Positions 33,079 through 43,550 of a stretch of DNA of 64,000 nucleotides are shown piece by piece. The position numbers were made by a program, and so were the translations under genes. The notes beneath the pieces were generated by a model. It did not search any database and had not been told where the DNA came from. It saw nothing but the letters and a program-made list of their open reading frames with translations. Location: NCBI GenBank assembly GCA_947396885.1, contig OX377203.1, positions 7,564,001 to 7,628,000 of the forward strand, written 5' to 3'. Position 1 is the first letter of the stretch. The number at the start of each line of letters is the position of its first letter. This DNA is from Heligmosomoides polygyrus polygyrus. Taxonomy: Eukaryota; Nematoda; Chromadorea; Rhabditida; Heligmosomidae.

Positions 33079-33385
33079 GAAGTGTCATCCAGAAGTAAGG
33101 ATTAGTAAGTGGGCGGAGCATTATTTGGTAGTCTCATTTAGGACATGTGGATAGATTTTCCGTCGGAATTGTGCGGCTATGATGTCGTTGGCATTAACTT
33201 CGAGAGATTTTGTACAGTCACAGTCTCTTCAAAGGCACTAACGGTAAGTGTGATGGATGCTTGAGTCGGGGAAATTAACAGTTCCTTTTTCGTCCAAATT
33301 GGTGATTCAGTGGATTTTAGATAAAGGGGATAGAACAGCGAAGGCGGAAGATTTTCTGAGAAAAGGAGCTCCTGTAAAGATGTAA
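33079..33385 (+). CDS. 3' end of an unidentified spliced gene
   Basis: Two consecutive exons fit perfectly: 33142-33243 (acceptor CTCATTTAG, donor ACG|GTAAGT, 34 residues DMWIDFPSELCGYDVVGINF...) and 33311-33385 (acceptor GTGATTCAG, 24 residues WILDKGDRTAKAEDFLRK..., stop TAA). Both are phase 0. A 16-base micro-exon at 33079-33094 (GCTGCAG| ... GAA|GTAAGG) would join in phase. I do not recognise the protein. The two-exon fit with canonical sites is better than chance, and the upstream part is missing or diverged. Confidence 0.5.
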
Positions 33386-33572
33386 TTGGGCGTTTTATCC
33401 AAGTCGATGATATTAGGATGCGCTATCATATAATGTGCCATTTCCTCGTCGAATTGGACAGTTTTGATATTGAATTTGACACTCTTCTAAGCTGACCGAG
33501 ACTTTTGAAGTCAAAGCGAACTCTTCCAAATTGAAATGAGTCTCTTCTACATTAAACTAGAGACTCTCCAAA

Positions 33573-33704
33573 GGCCTATGTCATACCACCGCTCACCCGA
33601 GCGAAGTGTAATGGTAAGCTCCCATATCGATCGCGCGAAGCGATGAGTCGATATGGGCGGCCCATTAGGCTTCGCTTGGGATGAGCGATGGTATGACATA
33701 GGCC
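33573..33704. mobile_element. palindromic MITE nested in the AT-rich foldback
   Basis: GGCCTATGTCATACCACCGCTC and GCGATGGTATGACATAGGCC are inverted ends. The core is CATATCGATCGCGCG...AGTCGATATGG. The end sequence GGCCTATGT is shared with 23539-23660. Confidence 0.85.
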
Positions 33705-33843
33705 AAAAAGATGAGGATATTGCTTTGTTCAAGGAAAATTTTAGTATAACTTCCTTTGAACAATTAATTCGCCTACCAAATAAGTGAACAAATTGTTTGA
33801 AATTTTATAAAATTTTTATTTTTTGACGAAAAATAATGGTTTA

Positions 33844-33977
33844 GGGGACCGTTTATACTTCGACGCCGAGCGACGCGACGCCACGTATTGTGGCCACATT
33901 GACCCGTTCGACGCGATGGATCAATTTGGCCACTACACGTGCCGTCACGTCGCTCGGCGTTGGAAGTATAAACGGGC
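33844..33977. mobile_element. palindromic MITE nested in the AT-rich foldback
   Basis: ACCGTTTATACTTCGACGCC and CGTTGGAAGTATAAACGG are near-perfect inverted ends, flanked by TTA on both sides (33841-33843, 33978-33980). The uninterrupted foldback copy at about 36540 (read inverted) has a single TTTAAAACTTG at this point, which confirms insertion and target duplication. Confidence 0.9.
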
Positions 33978-35544
33978 TTAAGACTTGCTTTGAAGAGCAT
34001 GAAGGTGGTCATTTTTCGGTGCTAAAAAGAAGATTGCGCCATGCCCTCTTCCAAGATGTCGTGATGATCGCAGACTTTGTGTTTGTATGGAGTTCGAGTC
34101 TGTAAACGACTCAACAAAAATAGCTGTGAAGAACACGCATCTCCTCACTTTGTTGATTCATGTAAGCGGCATTTACACTATCAATCAATTAAAAGTTGTG
34201 GCGAATTTTTTGAGTGCATGGTGCGATCTGATCTTTTAATGCGTTTTGTGATTTCTTCTTTGTTGTGCTTTAAGACAGACTTAAACTTATTGCTTTTTCC
34301 CTAAAAATAAAATTTTTACAAAATTTTTACACTTATTGGGATAAGCAAACTAAAAAAAATTCAATGGAAGTTTTTCCAAATTTTCCAAGAACAAAAAATT
34401 ATCCTAACGTTTTTGTAGAGTCTGCAGCTTAATGTAGAAGAAGCTCATTTCAGTTTAGAAGAGTTCGCTCTGATTTCAAAAGTCTTAGGCTACCCTAAAA
34501 GAGTGTTAAATTCGACGTAAAAAGTGTCGAATTTGATGTAAAAAGTGTCAAGCTCTTGGTGAAGATGGTACAAAGGGGTGAGGTGCAAGCCGCCTTCTTG
34601 GCTTCGCGATGAATCTGGGTATCAGCGTATGTAGTAATTTTTCGTTGCTGTTTCAGAATTCTCAACAAACGGCATTTCTTCTCATCTCCAGGTTGCTGCC
34701 CTGATACCAAGTTGTGCCGCTATGCGGATGTGCTAGTCCCCGTTGCGGATCCACCGTAGTGAACAGACCCCATTGTCCGCATCTATGTGTGACGACGACA
34801 TTGTGTCATCAGATGGCGGAGTCTATCGTCGTCATCGTTGAACGATCGATTCTGCCCGATTTGCTGATGTGGTGGCGGTGGCGCTGAAAACGCGCGCAAA
34901 TACGGCACGAATCTGAGCAAATCGACTGAACGGCACTAATCCTTCCGGTTTATCCGAGGTGTGTTTGACTCTTTAAAACTGTTATTTTGTCCGTTTTTGT
35001 TCCATATTTTCCTCATTAATTAACCACAGCTCATTAATTCTGCTTCGACAAGACGGCATCATCATGCCAAATATTGCTTTTCACCAGCGTTCTCCGTTTG
35101 AAAGTAGTCGCGTTCTGATTCTGCTGCTTCTGATCTCCATGACAAAGGCTCTTCATCTTGATTTTTGTTAGAAAACGAATGTATGGCGCACTCTTTAATG
35201 TCACGGAATGGCTTCTCCATCATACTATTTTGCTATTTTGTTGCTATTTTATTTTTTAGAGACTTCAATGATCCATCGTAAACTAAACAACACTTTTATG
35301 GTAATTATTCTTGAAACTGCTGGACCCCAACCTTCTCAGTTTGTTTTCTGTTGTAGAAAAGCTATTCACATTAACCGGATATGCGCTGCTGATCGTGACA
35401 GACTCAGCCATGGTAACCGAAGTGTAGCCTGGTTGTGTAACTGATCATGGCCCGGAAGGGAAAACATGCTGGTGCAAATCCCTCCTGGGTGCTAGTTTGC
35501 TCCCTGTCAACCTCATAACATGTCTTCTTGCTACTATATTACAG

Positions 35545-35687
35545 CACAGGTTCGCTTAACAGTGCCAGTGCAGCGAATTTCTCATCTGGCTCGGTCTGTA
35601 TACTCCCTCATTGATAGCTACTCTGAAGTTCTGAAGGCTCTTGAGTGGAAATTCGGTGAAGAAGAATACCGTAACACTTCTGATTGA
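35545..35687 (+). CDS. candidate terminal exon of an unidentified gene
   Basis: After the acceptor CTATATTACAG the frame reads QVRLTVPVQRISHLARSVYS then LIDSYSEVLKALEWKFGEE and stops at 35685-35687. The residue mix looks like real coding sequence. No upstream exon can be joined with confidence, and I recognise no family. Confidence 0.35.
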
Positions 35688-35934
35688 CCCCCTGTGACGC
35701 TCTTTAACTGCTGCTCCGGGATGATGGTCTATTTTTCGATTTGGTTCCTAGACGAGTCAGCTAGAATAGTCATCATGTCTATAGCTCAGTTATGCATTTT
35801 TTAACCCGAAAAGAAAAGAATTTTTGTGGATGGGTTTAGATTCATATTTTTATCCATAATTGTTGTTTTTGTTTTATACGGGTGTGGTCAATTGTAGTTT
35901 TCGGCTGAAATAATTATTAAAAAATATATACAAT

Positions 35935-36870
35935 TTTCACGAATTGGACACGTTTCATGTCACATTGGACGCTCTTCCAAGCAGGCCTGCTCGTTTTGAA
36001 ATCAAAACGAACATCTTCCAAATCAAAACGAGCTTCTTGCTGGTTAAACTACAGATTCTCGGAGATTGTTAGTATAATTTTTGTTCAGAAAATTGGTTCA
36101 ACTTTTTTGAAATTGTTTTAGCTCGTGTACCTGAATGAGTGTTATAATTCTACATTTTTAAAGATAATAATTAAAAAATAAAAATAAAAATAAATGAAAT
36201 AAAAATAATTGATAATAAATAATAAAATCTTGTTTTAAAGGGCAACAAAGCAGAAATCATTTAATGCATTCAAGGACGAGATCGAGGCGTGCACTCAGAA
36301 ACCCCACTACGATATTTATTTGATTGATAGTGTAAATGCTGCTTACATGAATCATAAAAGTGAGGATATATGTGCTCTTTACAATTGTTTTTGATGTATC
36401 GTTTACAGGTGTGAAACTCCATACAAGCTGTAGTTTTGCTAACAATCGTAAAAAAATCGCGACGTCTTTAACCTGTACATGGCGCAATCTATTTCTTTGG
36501 CACTAAAAATTACCTCCTTCTGCTTTTTAAAACAAGTTTTAAACCATTATTTTTCCATCTAACGGGAATTCTGCAAAATTTTCAAACAATGTGGGCACGT
36601 GAATTAAAACTTCAAAGAAGTTGTGCTTCAATTTTCCTTGAACAAAAACTGTTCTAGGCTTTTCTGGGTGTATCTAATTTAATTATTTTATTTATTAATG
36701 TAGTACTTATTATTATTTATTAGTTTAATTTAGAAGAAGCTCATTTCAACTTGAAAAAGTTCGCCCTGATTTCCAAGGACTTAGGGTAGCTTAGGCGTGT
36801 GTTCAGTTTGACGCAGAAACTGTCCAACTTGATTCGAAAAGTGTTCAATTCGACGAGAAAATGGTATCAC
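35935..36870. mobile_element. AT-rich foldback repeat, copy 2
   Basis: Most complete copy. GGACGCTCTTCCAAGC, AAATCAAAACGAACATCTTCC and CTTCTTGCTGGTTAAACTAC on the left are mirrored by AGAAGAAGCTCATTTCAACTT and AAAAGTTCGCCCTGATTTCC on the right. The centre includes ATGAATCATAAAAGTGAGG, also seen in the other copies. Confidence 0.75.
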
Positions 36871-37290
36871 ATATAAATGAAGTAAATTAATTTTAAAAAG
36901 AGAAATTAAAAGTAATAAGTACAATGATTATGTTTCCCGGGATTTTCTACACAACAACTATGAAGGTTCCAATGAAAGGTTTGGAATGTTCAAGAGAAGT
37001 TTGTACCACAGTTTGTGGTGAGTCTATGATTATGTCATGCACTGTATTGCCACACAATGGTCAGATCGAGAGCTAAACGCTAGTTGTAATGTAGGAAGGA
37101 ATCCGCAAAAAGTCGCTACCCTATGTTGGAACTTCTGCTGTTGTAGAACGATACATGCTCGCCGTGTTACTGTTCCTCCCCCTTATTGCGTGTATATTAG
37201 TGAGCTAATTGGTGGAGTCAGCTGGAGGCGGCTGTACCGTCTGCGGTTTGCATCATTTGGGGGATCCAACCCTATGGTACCAAGGAATTA

Positions 37291-37665
37291 TTAGGTTAGT
37301 GAGGGAGTTCTGGCGGTTTTGACTGGTCCACTTCAAACGATCATAGCTTTCTCCATACCCTCCAGATTCAGTCGAAATAAGCACCGCTCGAATCAGCACA
37401 CTTCTTTCAACGTGATGTTTGTAGTCTAACTTTATCTGCGGAAAAACTGGGCTGTCTAGATGCAACAAATTCTAGAACTGCTGTTTTTGCGTGGCCCCGG
37501 TTTGCGAAGGTTCTGCTAGCGAGGAAAACTGCTCTGAAACTGCTTAAAAAGGTGGTAGTCAGTTGACGCAAGGCTTAGTGAGTATGGGGCTGAGGCAAAA
37601 CTTCAACTCCTAGATCGTTTAATTTTCGCATGGTGATTTGCGAATCGTGTGGATTGTTTTTCGCA
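37291..37665 (-). pseudogene. mariner relic, same family as 51678-54146
   Basis: After TA at 37289-37290 comes TTAGGTTAGTGAGGGAGTTC, then AATAAGCACCGCTCGAATCAGC and AAAAAGGTGGTAGTCAGTTG, GGCAAAACTTCAACTCC. These match the C-terminal end of the mariner at 52650-52900 in the same order. Only the 3' end of the transposase gene is present and it is full of changes. Confidence 0.65.
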
Positions 37666-37950
37666 AATCGAGCTGGAATTCCAAAGTGAATTCCAAAAAT
37701 TCCCTAAGAAAAGATCTTACCAAAATCGTTGAGGCAATGCAAAAGGCTTGCTGACAGGTATCTCCAGGATGTTCCTTAATGGTTTACTTCCTACTGTTGT
37801 TGTTGTTTGTCGTTTGTGCCTGGAAATATATGTTTTTTGTTTTATTTTCGTTTTAACGTTCATATTCTGTTTGTCCTGCTTTTTGCGCGGATCACTACGT
37901 ATTGATACATAGATAATAAATAAATTTTAGTCTTAGCTGATTTTACTAGT

Positions 37951-38151
37951 ATGAACCCATGCTTACAATGCGGAATAGCTCCGTTCGAAGATTGCCACTT
38001 AGTATTTTACAACGCTGAATCGGATTTGCTGTCCGCACCTCGTGAATACTACACAAACGAGGGCAAATCGATCTCCCGTATTGACCATAAAGACCTGATA
38101 AACAACCAAAGGCAAACTACCGAGTTCACAATCAGCAACATAGCCAGCTAG
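37951..38151 (+). CDS. small unidentified open frame
   Basis: 66 residues beginning MNPCLQCGIAPFEDC. It follows an acceptor-like TTTTACTAG. No domain is recognised. A SINE lies immediately downstream. Confidence 0.2.
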   Translation: MNPCLQCGIAPFEDCHLVFYNAESDLLSAPREYYTNEGKSISRIDHKDLINNQRQTTEFTISNIAS

Positions 38152-38159
38152 AAGGTGAA

Positions 38160-38430
38160 GAATAGGGATAAATGACGGCGATACGCGATCCCTTCTGCTC
38201 CACGCGTTCTACTCCTACGGGATATTGTGGAGGCAGTCGGATTATTTGGCCATACGGCAACTTGTTGCCAGCCGACAAACAAGTCAGCGCTTTATCCTTC
38301 CCAGAGAAGTCTGGTAACAACTCACCCACCCTGGAGGAGTGGAAGGTTTGGTTGGCCTGTGCGCGAATCCGAACCTGGTATCGGATGCACGCGACAGCCG
38401 GTACCTCCTCTAACTGCGCTACACGCGCCC
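38160..38430 (-). mobile_element. tRNA-derived SINE copy
   Basis: The minus-strand head GGGCGCGTGTAGCGCAGTTA, the box B-like GGTTCGGATTCGCG and the body CTTCTCTGGGAAGGATAAAG match the full copy at 53673-53972. The tail ends near TTTATCCCTATT. Flanking duplications are not clear. Confidence 0.8.
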
Positions 38431-38884
38431 TTGCTGCAAGATGCATTACAGGGCTCCTATTCATCCATAGACTCGATGGAATAGAACATTTTTCAACCTA
38501 AATCGAAACTCAAGGAGAAACTTCAGGCGTTAGGCAGACCTGTGCTCTACTAGCTCGAACTTAAGAAGATTTTAGTGTCGATTCCAGCCCGGTATCGAAC
38601 CCAAATCCTATTCGCACGTCACGTCTACCGTACTGCGATGACATTTTCGATGTGTTTCCAATGTAGACGTCTTTTCGACATCAAAATTGGTTTGCAAAAG
38701 TGCTCATGGTCTAATATGGAATGACTCTTCATGTCTCACGTGGTGAATAAGGTCATCGATGGAATGACTATGCACAACATTTTCCTCGTTATTGTTAGAG
38801 CCATGTGCAGCTGTCTAATGTGAGTGTCAGGCTGAACGTCGTTTTGCACGTCGTGTCGATGGGATGCACTTTTATTTATGAGCC

Positions 38885-39003
38885 TTAGCTTTAGTTTTTT
38901 TTTTTCGTGCGACGCCGCAGCACTGCTATAGACATAGATAAAGATTTTTCGCGACGCGCAATCGATATCTATTCCGACCATGGTGCCGCGGCTATAAACT
39001 AAG
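38885..39003. mobile_element. decayed MITE
   Basis: GAGCCTTAGCTTTAGTTT and ATAAACTAAGGCTTAC are inverted ends, and GCAATCGATATCTATTCCGACCA matches the core of 5541-5680. Confidence 0.55.
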
Positions 39004-39199
39004 GCTTACGGAGAACTGTTTAGAGTTCATCAGCCATGATTATTCCGTAGCTATGCCGCTGGTGGGTAGCGGGGGAGAGGTGTGTTTCACTGCTTTAGAG
39101 CTTTGTTGCTTTGAGCAACAGCGATCGACAGCAAGACATTTTCTGACCTTCCTTATCGATTTCCTAAGCGGGAGAGACCATAGTGTTCGTGATTCTTTC

Positions 39200-39720
39200 G
39201 TTTTTTAGCGGTGTCTTTTCCGACTGGGACATATTCTATTTTTCCCTACCATTGTTATTTACTTTTTAATTCACTTGACATCAATAACAATAGCAATTGT
39301 CAAAACACACATATCTTCACTTTTATGCTTCATGTAAGCAGCATTTACACTGTCATCAAATGGAGATCGCTACGAGCTTTTCGAATGCATGGCGCGAACT
39401 CGTCTTTTGATCCATTAAATGATTGCTGCCTCGGCGGGCTAAATTCAGTTTATTATTTCTTTTCAAAAAATAAATAAAATTTTTGTGAAACTATTAGACT
39501 TGCTGAGGCAGGTTGACGAAAAAATTTCAAAAAAAGTTGTACCCAATTTTACTTGAACAAAAGGATTTTCTAACCATCTTATTGAGTTTGTAGTTTCACC
39601 TGCATGAAGGTCATTTTGGTTTGGAAGAGTTCGCTGTGGTTTCAAAAGTCGTAAAGCCAGCTTAGAAGAGTGTCTACTTTGATTTGAAAAGTTTCCGATT
39701 CGAAGTGAAAGTGGTATATA
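39200..39720. repeat. AT-rich foldback repeat, copy 3 (right half)
   Basis: TTCATGTAAGCAGCATTTACA, GAAGGTCATTTTGGTTTGG and AGAGTTCGCTGTGGTTTC correspond to the right half of copies 1 and 2. Confidence 0.6.
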
Positions 39721-39732
39721 TTGTTCACCTGG

Positions 39733-39892
39733 GACCGGATTCATCAACGACTTACGCAATTTAACAGAGCAAATACAGCCGAAATCCCTGATAGCGCGGC
39801 TTATTAACCACCGATAAGGTGCGCGATATAAGCCGCGCTATCAGGAATTTAGGCTGTGTTCTGTTAAATTGCTGTGAGTCGTAGAAAAATTC
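39733..39892. mobile_element. palindromic MITE (GGATTCATCAACGACTTACA type)
   Basis: CCGGATTCATCAACGACTTA is followed by AACAGAGCAAATACAGCCG and mirrored by GCGCTATCAGGAATTTAGGC and TGTTAAATTGCTGTGAGTC. The right outer end is decayed and abuts a SINE. Confidence 0.75.
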
Positions 39893-39895
39893 GCT

Positions 39896-40230
39896 CCTGG
39901 GTGCGTGGTAGAGCAGTCGGGATAGGCAGCGGCTGTCACGTACCCCCGAGTCAAGGTTCCTTGTTCGGGTTTCCCGTCCAGGCCAACCAAGCCTTCTACC
40001 CCTTCGGGAAAGTCTTGGTTGGCCTGGACGCTAGCTTAGAAGAGTGTCTAATGATTCCTGATTCCTTCCCAGACGAATCAGGAAGGAAAAACATTGACTT
40101 ATCCATCGGCTAGCCACTGCAGGTAACGACCTGTTGTATAGTCGAAATACGCGTTCGAATTGCCTCGAAGGTATCCCATGGAAGTAGAGTGCATGGCGCA
40201 TACTATGCACTCTACTTCCATGGGATACGG
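39896..40230 (+). mobile_element. rearranged SINE copy with four hairpins
   Basis: The head GTGGTAGAGCAGTCGGGATAG and body GTCCAGGCCAACCAAG and CCATCGGCTAGCCACTGCAG belong to the SINE. Hairpins not in other copies interrupt it: 39976-40029 (GTCCAGGCCAACCAAG mirrored), 40051-40083 (TTCCTGATTC mirrored) and 40168-40227 (GTATCCCATGGAAGTAGAG mirrored). Confidence 0.7.
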
Positions 40231-40541
40231 AGGGTGATTATTTTTTGCGCTTTATTCTTTATCCTTTTTTTATGCTTCCGCGGAACATATCAGTGTTCCC
40301 CTCCCCCCCCCCCCCACTGGGGTAGTAAGATCAGAGTAAAAGTGAGTCAAATCCTGAAGTGCTAGCATGGAGCCGGAGCTGATGCAGATGTTTGTGTTAG
40401 TCGGTCAGTGGTAGGTGAAATGCCTCGATAACCGGTCATAGTCAGCGCTTCGATTGGCCAACGCTTTGCCCTCAATCAGGTAGAAATCCGATAAGTAGCT
40501 TAAAAGCGTGGGTGAAGTCTCATAGTGACAAGTGCAACCAG

Positions 40542-40709
40542 CGGCCGGATTCATCAACGACTTACAGCAATTTAACAGAGAAAATACAGCCGAAATCCCT
40601 GATAGCGCGACTGAGATGTTTCACGATGTCGCTTGATAAGCTGCGCTATCAGGAATTTCGGCTGTATTTTCTCCGTTAAATTCCTGTAAGTGGTTGATGA
40701 ATGCTGCTC
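40542..40709. mobile_element. palindromic MITE (GGATTCATCAACGACTTACA type)
   Basis: The best preserved copy: CCGGATTCATCAACGACTTA, AACAGAGAAAATACAGCCGA, CTGATAGCGCG and their inverses TCGGCTGTATTTTCTCCGTT and GTGGTTGATGAATGC. Confidence 0.85.
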
Positions 40710-40806
40710 CAGATGCGTCGCCGTTCCGAAATCGGACCAGACAGGGGAATTTTTGTGATCGATGGCTGTTTTTGTGCATCAGCGGGATGTCAGTGGTTGT
40801 TTTCAG

Positions 40807-40905
40807 GCGGCTGAGCACAGCAGTTTAATTGGTGTCATTGACGATCCTTGCCATGTTTCTATCTGTAGACGACGGAATTCGAAGCCGAGGTTCGCATTCC
40901 AAAAG
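40807..40905 (+). CDS. candidate internal exon, unidentified gene
   Basis: Between the acceptor TGGTTGTTTTCAG and the donor AAG|GTAAGC, only one frame is open for the whole 99 bases: AAEHSSLIGVIDDPCHVSI then RRRNSKPRFAFQK. A second acceptor (ATCTGTAG at 40867) would give a shorter exon, TTEFEAEVRIPK. Family unknown. Confidence 0.35.
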
Positions 40906-41033
40906 GTAAGCCTTTTCTCTAGCCGAATTACTTCCTTAGCTTAAGCTGCCATAGTTAGGTTCGTGTGCTTTAATGAGGTTTTGAGAGGTGTCTTTGAGCT
41001 ATGCAGTCCTTTATTTGCAGCTCTTTACCTATA

Positions 41034-41077
41034 GGGGCGCGTGTAGCGCAGTCGGAGGAGGCGCAACTGCCGCGTGC
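41034..41077 (+). mobile_element. SINE head fragment
   Basis: GGGGCGCGTGTAGCGCAGTC followed by GGAGGAGGCGCAACTGCCGC, then unrelated sequence. Confidence 0.7.
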
Positions 41078-41519
41078 AAAAGTAGAGACGAACCAGTTTA
41101 TTAGCAACAGAATACGGATGCACGACGGTAGCACAGAGAAGGCGAGAGCCAGACACCAGGTGCCACGTCGTTAGTGACGAGGGCCTTATTGGACTATCCC
41201 GTATGTCGTGCGGGCGGGATGTGATCTCGCTTTCGCAGCAGACGGAGAGATGAAGCTGGATAGACTGAGAAACCATGAGAGAGCAAAACAAAAGTGAGCA
41301 AACGGCAAAAACGAAACGAAGAACGAACAACAGCTTTCTAACAGAGCAAAGTAGAATAGTACAAGAATATTTACGATATATTTACAATATATCATACAAT
41401 AAGTGCAGGAATATTTACAATATATAAGGAAAGTCTATATCAGGTGTGACGTCCGACGCGGTCTCGCCCGGTTTTCGTGCATCGCGTTCGCGATAGCCGG
41501 CTTATTGTAGCAATTTGCG

Positions 41520-42255
41520 CATTGTGACATTGAGAAACGCTTGTTTCGGTTCAAAATCAGCCAATTGATTCAACTCCCTGAGAAGATGTCGATCCACCTT
41601 GTCCGAGGTCCCTTTTAATCTGTACCTTTTCTCTTTTCGAGCGTCGGTCGTCTTGCCTCCTCACGATGTGACCGCCCTGACGACATTCAGCCTTCCACAC
41701 GTGGTTCGCTGCGTCACGAAGGTGAGACATCACTCTCGTGTCGGAATCGCTAAACGTGGGAGTCGACTGTACTTCAGAGGACATCGCTCCAGCGCTCCGT
41801 GCGTGGTTCTTAACGTATTCATCGTTGCAAAAGTCTCGGCATACGTCTCCGCTACGTAACAGAGGGCATGGAGAACAGTCGGTCGAACAGCTTCACTCGA
41901 TGGGCGAGGTCCCATCAGATGGCCTGTGGCCTCGTTGAAAGGTTCGAAGACACTTCATGCAACTCTTCTCCTCCTATCCAGGTTGTCTTTCAAGTCGTTC
42001 TCCATCAACACCCGAGTACACGTTGGGCGATGTCTGAGTGAGTTGAGAGCCCTTCAGTTGAATGCCTCCTTCCTCGCCGTAGGTGGTCTTCATGAGCTGT
42101 GTCTTCCTCCGGTTCATTCGCAGCCCTATCCTTTCCTCTGCTTTGTTTAGCTCAGCAGGCATTGAATCTACTTCAGTGGTAGAACTCGAGAAGAGTGTGG
42201 GAGCTCGCCAAGTAGTTGCCACGCTGCTCTTGAGCGGAGATCAAGACAACCTCAA
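41520..42255 (-). pseudogene. RTE-type LINE reverse transcriptase relic (C-terminal half)
   Basis: Reading leftward: LFSSSTTEVDSMPAELNKAE, ERIGLRMNRRKTQLMK and EGGIQLKGSQLTQTS (42220-41974). After a frame break come HALCYVAETYAETFATMN and LRTTHGALERC (about 41860), then HIVRRQDDRRSK and TRWIDIFS (about 41680-41570). This order is that of the RT C-terminal and thumb region of RTE-group non-LTR elements common in nematodes. Multiple frameshifts; inactive. Confidence 0.8.
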
Positions 42256-42769
42256 ACTTGGGTAATTAAACTTTATTTCATTACGTGTCAGATGTCATAG
42301 GCATTACAGATAAATAGGATACGAGGGCATGAGAAATGTGCAGTAAAATAGAGCACAGCCGGCGGACCGTCGGCGAATGGTCTTTCGAATGCGGAGGGGC
42401 GTGTCCAGCTGTCAATGCACAACAGTATGTGTAAGAATGCACCGCGAACTCCCATGAATAAGCAGGAAACCTCGACTGGTTGAGGAAGCAGTTACAGTCT
42501 GACTCAGCCAGTTAGAGGATATTGATGACTATAGGAATCGGTAAAGAGTACGATATCGTCAGTCGTCCTGAATCCAGCGTAGCAGTTGGCTAGTGTTCAC
42601 AGGCAGGACGAGTCCACTCCTTTGCCGCTGAGCGCAGGCATAATGGTGTTTAGCTGTGGAATATGTAGTCGAGGAACTAAGATCTAGTGGCAGATTTCCT
42701 GCAATCTAAGGATGAATGTCTGGACGGTTAGAGTGTGGTCCACTCAACACATTCCATATGAAACCTCAT

Positions 42770-43185
42770 TTATTTATTTATTCATACGCGAAATTCACTC
42801 GGAACATAGACAATTCGTGAAAGATACTGCAAGAACAGTAATCATGGAAAATTATCAGAAAAGGAAAACATGATGAACAAGAATCAAGATCGATGAACAC
42901 AAATTTGTAAAATTCCCACGCTTAGAAGAAATTAAGCAATTAAGCCTTTCCAAGATGAAAAAAGCCTCTTGAATTTGCTCAGTGAGTTAGGAATTGGAGA
43001 TGTTTTTACTAATCTGACGAATTCGGAACCAACGCTTTGTGTAAAGAACGCGGCACACAAGCAACTCTTTGATCTTGGAAATGATGTTTTGTCTGTGAAG
43101 CTCTAGTGGTGGAAGGCAAAACCGTGCAAAACTGATCCTCAAAGAGCCCGATTTATCACTTGATTTACAAAAGTTTCTTGGTTTG
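42770..43185 (-). pseudogene. CR1-like LINE 3' end
   Basis: On the minus strand CAAFFTQSVGSEFVRLVKTS and NSLSKFKRLFSSW resemble the last residues of CR1/Jockey-type ORF2. The 3' flank ends in a TAAA-type tail (TTTATTTATTTATTCAT on the plus strand at 42769). Confidence 0.4.
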
Positions 43186-43384
43186 CTGTGGTTTTACTGG
43201 CTTGGTGCGCTTATATTTATTTATTTATTGATTTACCAGTCGTACGTCGGCCTAGCGGCCGCCTACGACTGGTTGGGTGCTTCGCCCCCAAACCCCGACA
43301 ATAGGACGCCATGGCCGCTACGGGTTTCCTATTCTTCCCTAGGCCTTCTGACTTTTATGTTAATCGAGATGGATCGATTGATCC

Positions 43385-43545
43385 GACTTCAGATTCGTGT
43401 TCAGCGTTCTTGGTTACCCCCAGAGCCGAAGTTTCACCCCACTTGAACGACATCCACAAAAAATCGATAATATCGATCGATATCGATTGGCCGACTTCAG
43501 ATTCGTGTTCAGCGACCTCGATTACCCCCAGGGCCGAAGTTTTGT
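43385..43545 (+). repeat. 108-bp tandem duplication next to the minisatellite
   Basis: CCGACTTCAGATTCGTGTTC at 43385 and again at about 43493, each followed by ACCCCCAG(A/G)GCCGAAGTTT. Confidence 0.7.
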
Positions 43546-43550
43546 GCCGC

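Larger units (their letters stand above)
33430..34560. mobile_element. AT-rich foldback repeat, copy 1 (two MITEs nested)
   Basis: Left and right halves are inverted: GACACTCTTCTAAGCT, CAAAGCGAACTCTTCC, AAATGAGTCTCTTCTACATT on the left; AATGTAGAAGAAGCTCATTT, AGAGTTCGCTCTGATTTC, AAGAGTGT on the right. The same unit occurs at 35935-36870, 39200-39720, 55830-56541, 58650-59640 and, in part, 60740-60912. It has no clear coding frame. Confidence 0.75.

Noticed and set aside
35420..35510. Another tRNA-derived SINE head (GTGTAGCCTGGTTGTGTAAC)
   Set aside because: A box B-like GGTGCAAATCCC is present, but spacing and the rest do not match the SINE family, and there is no second copy.
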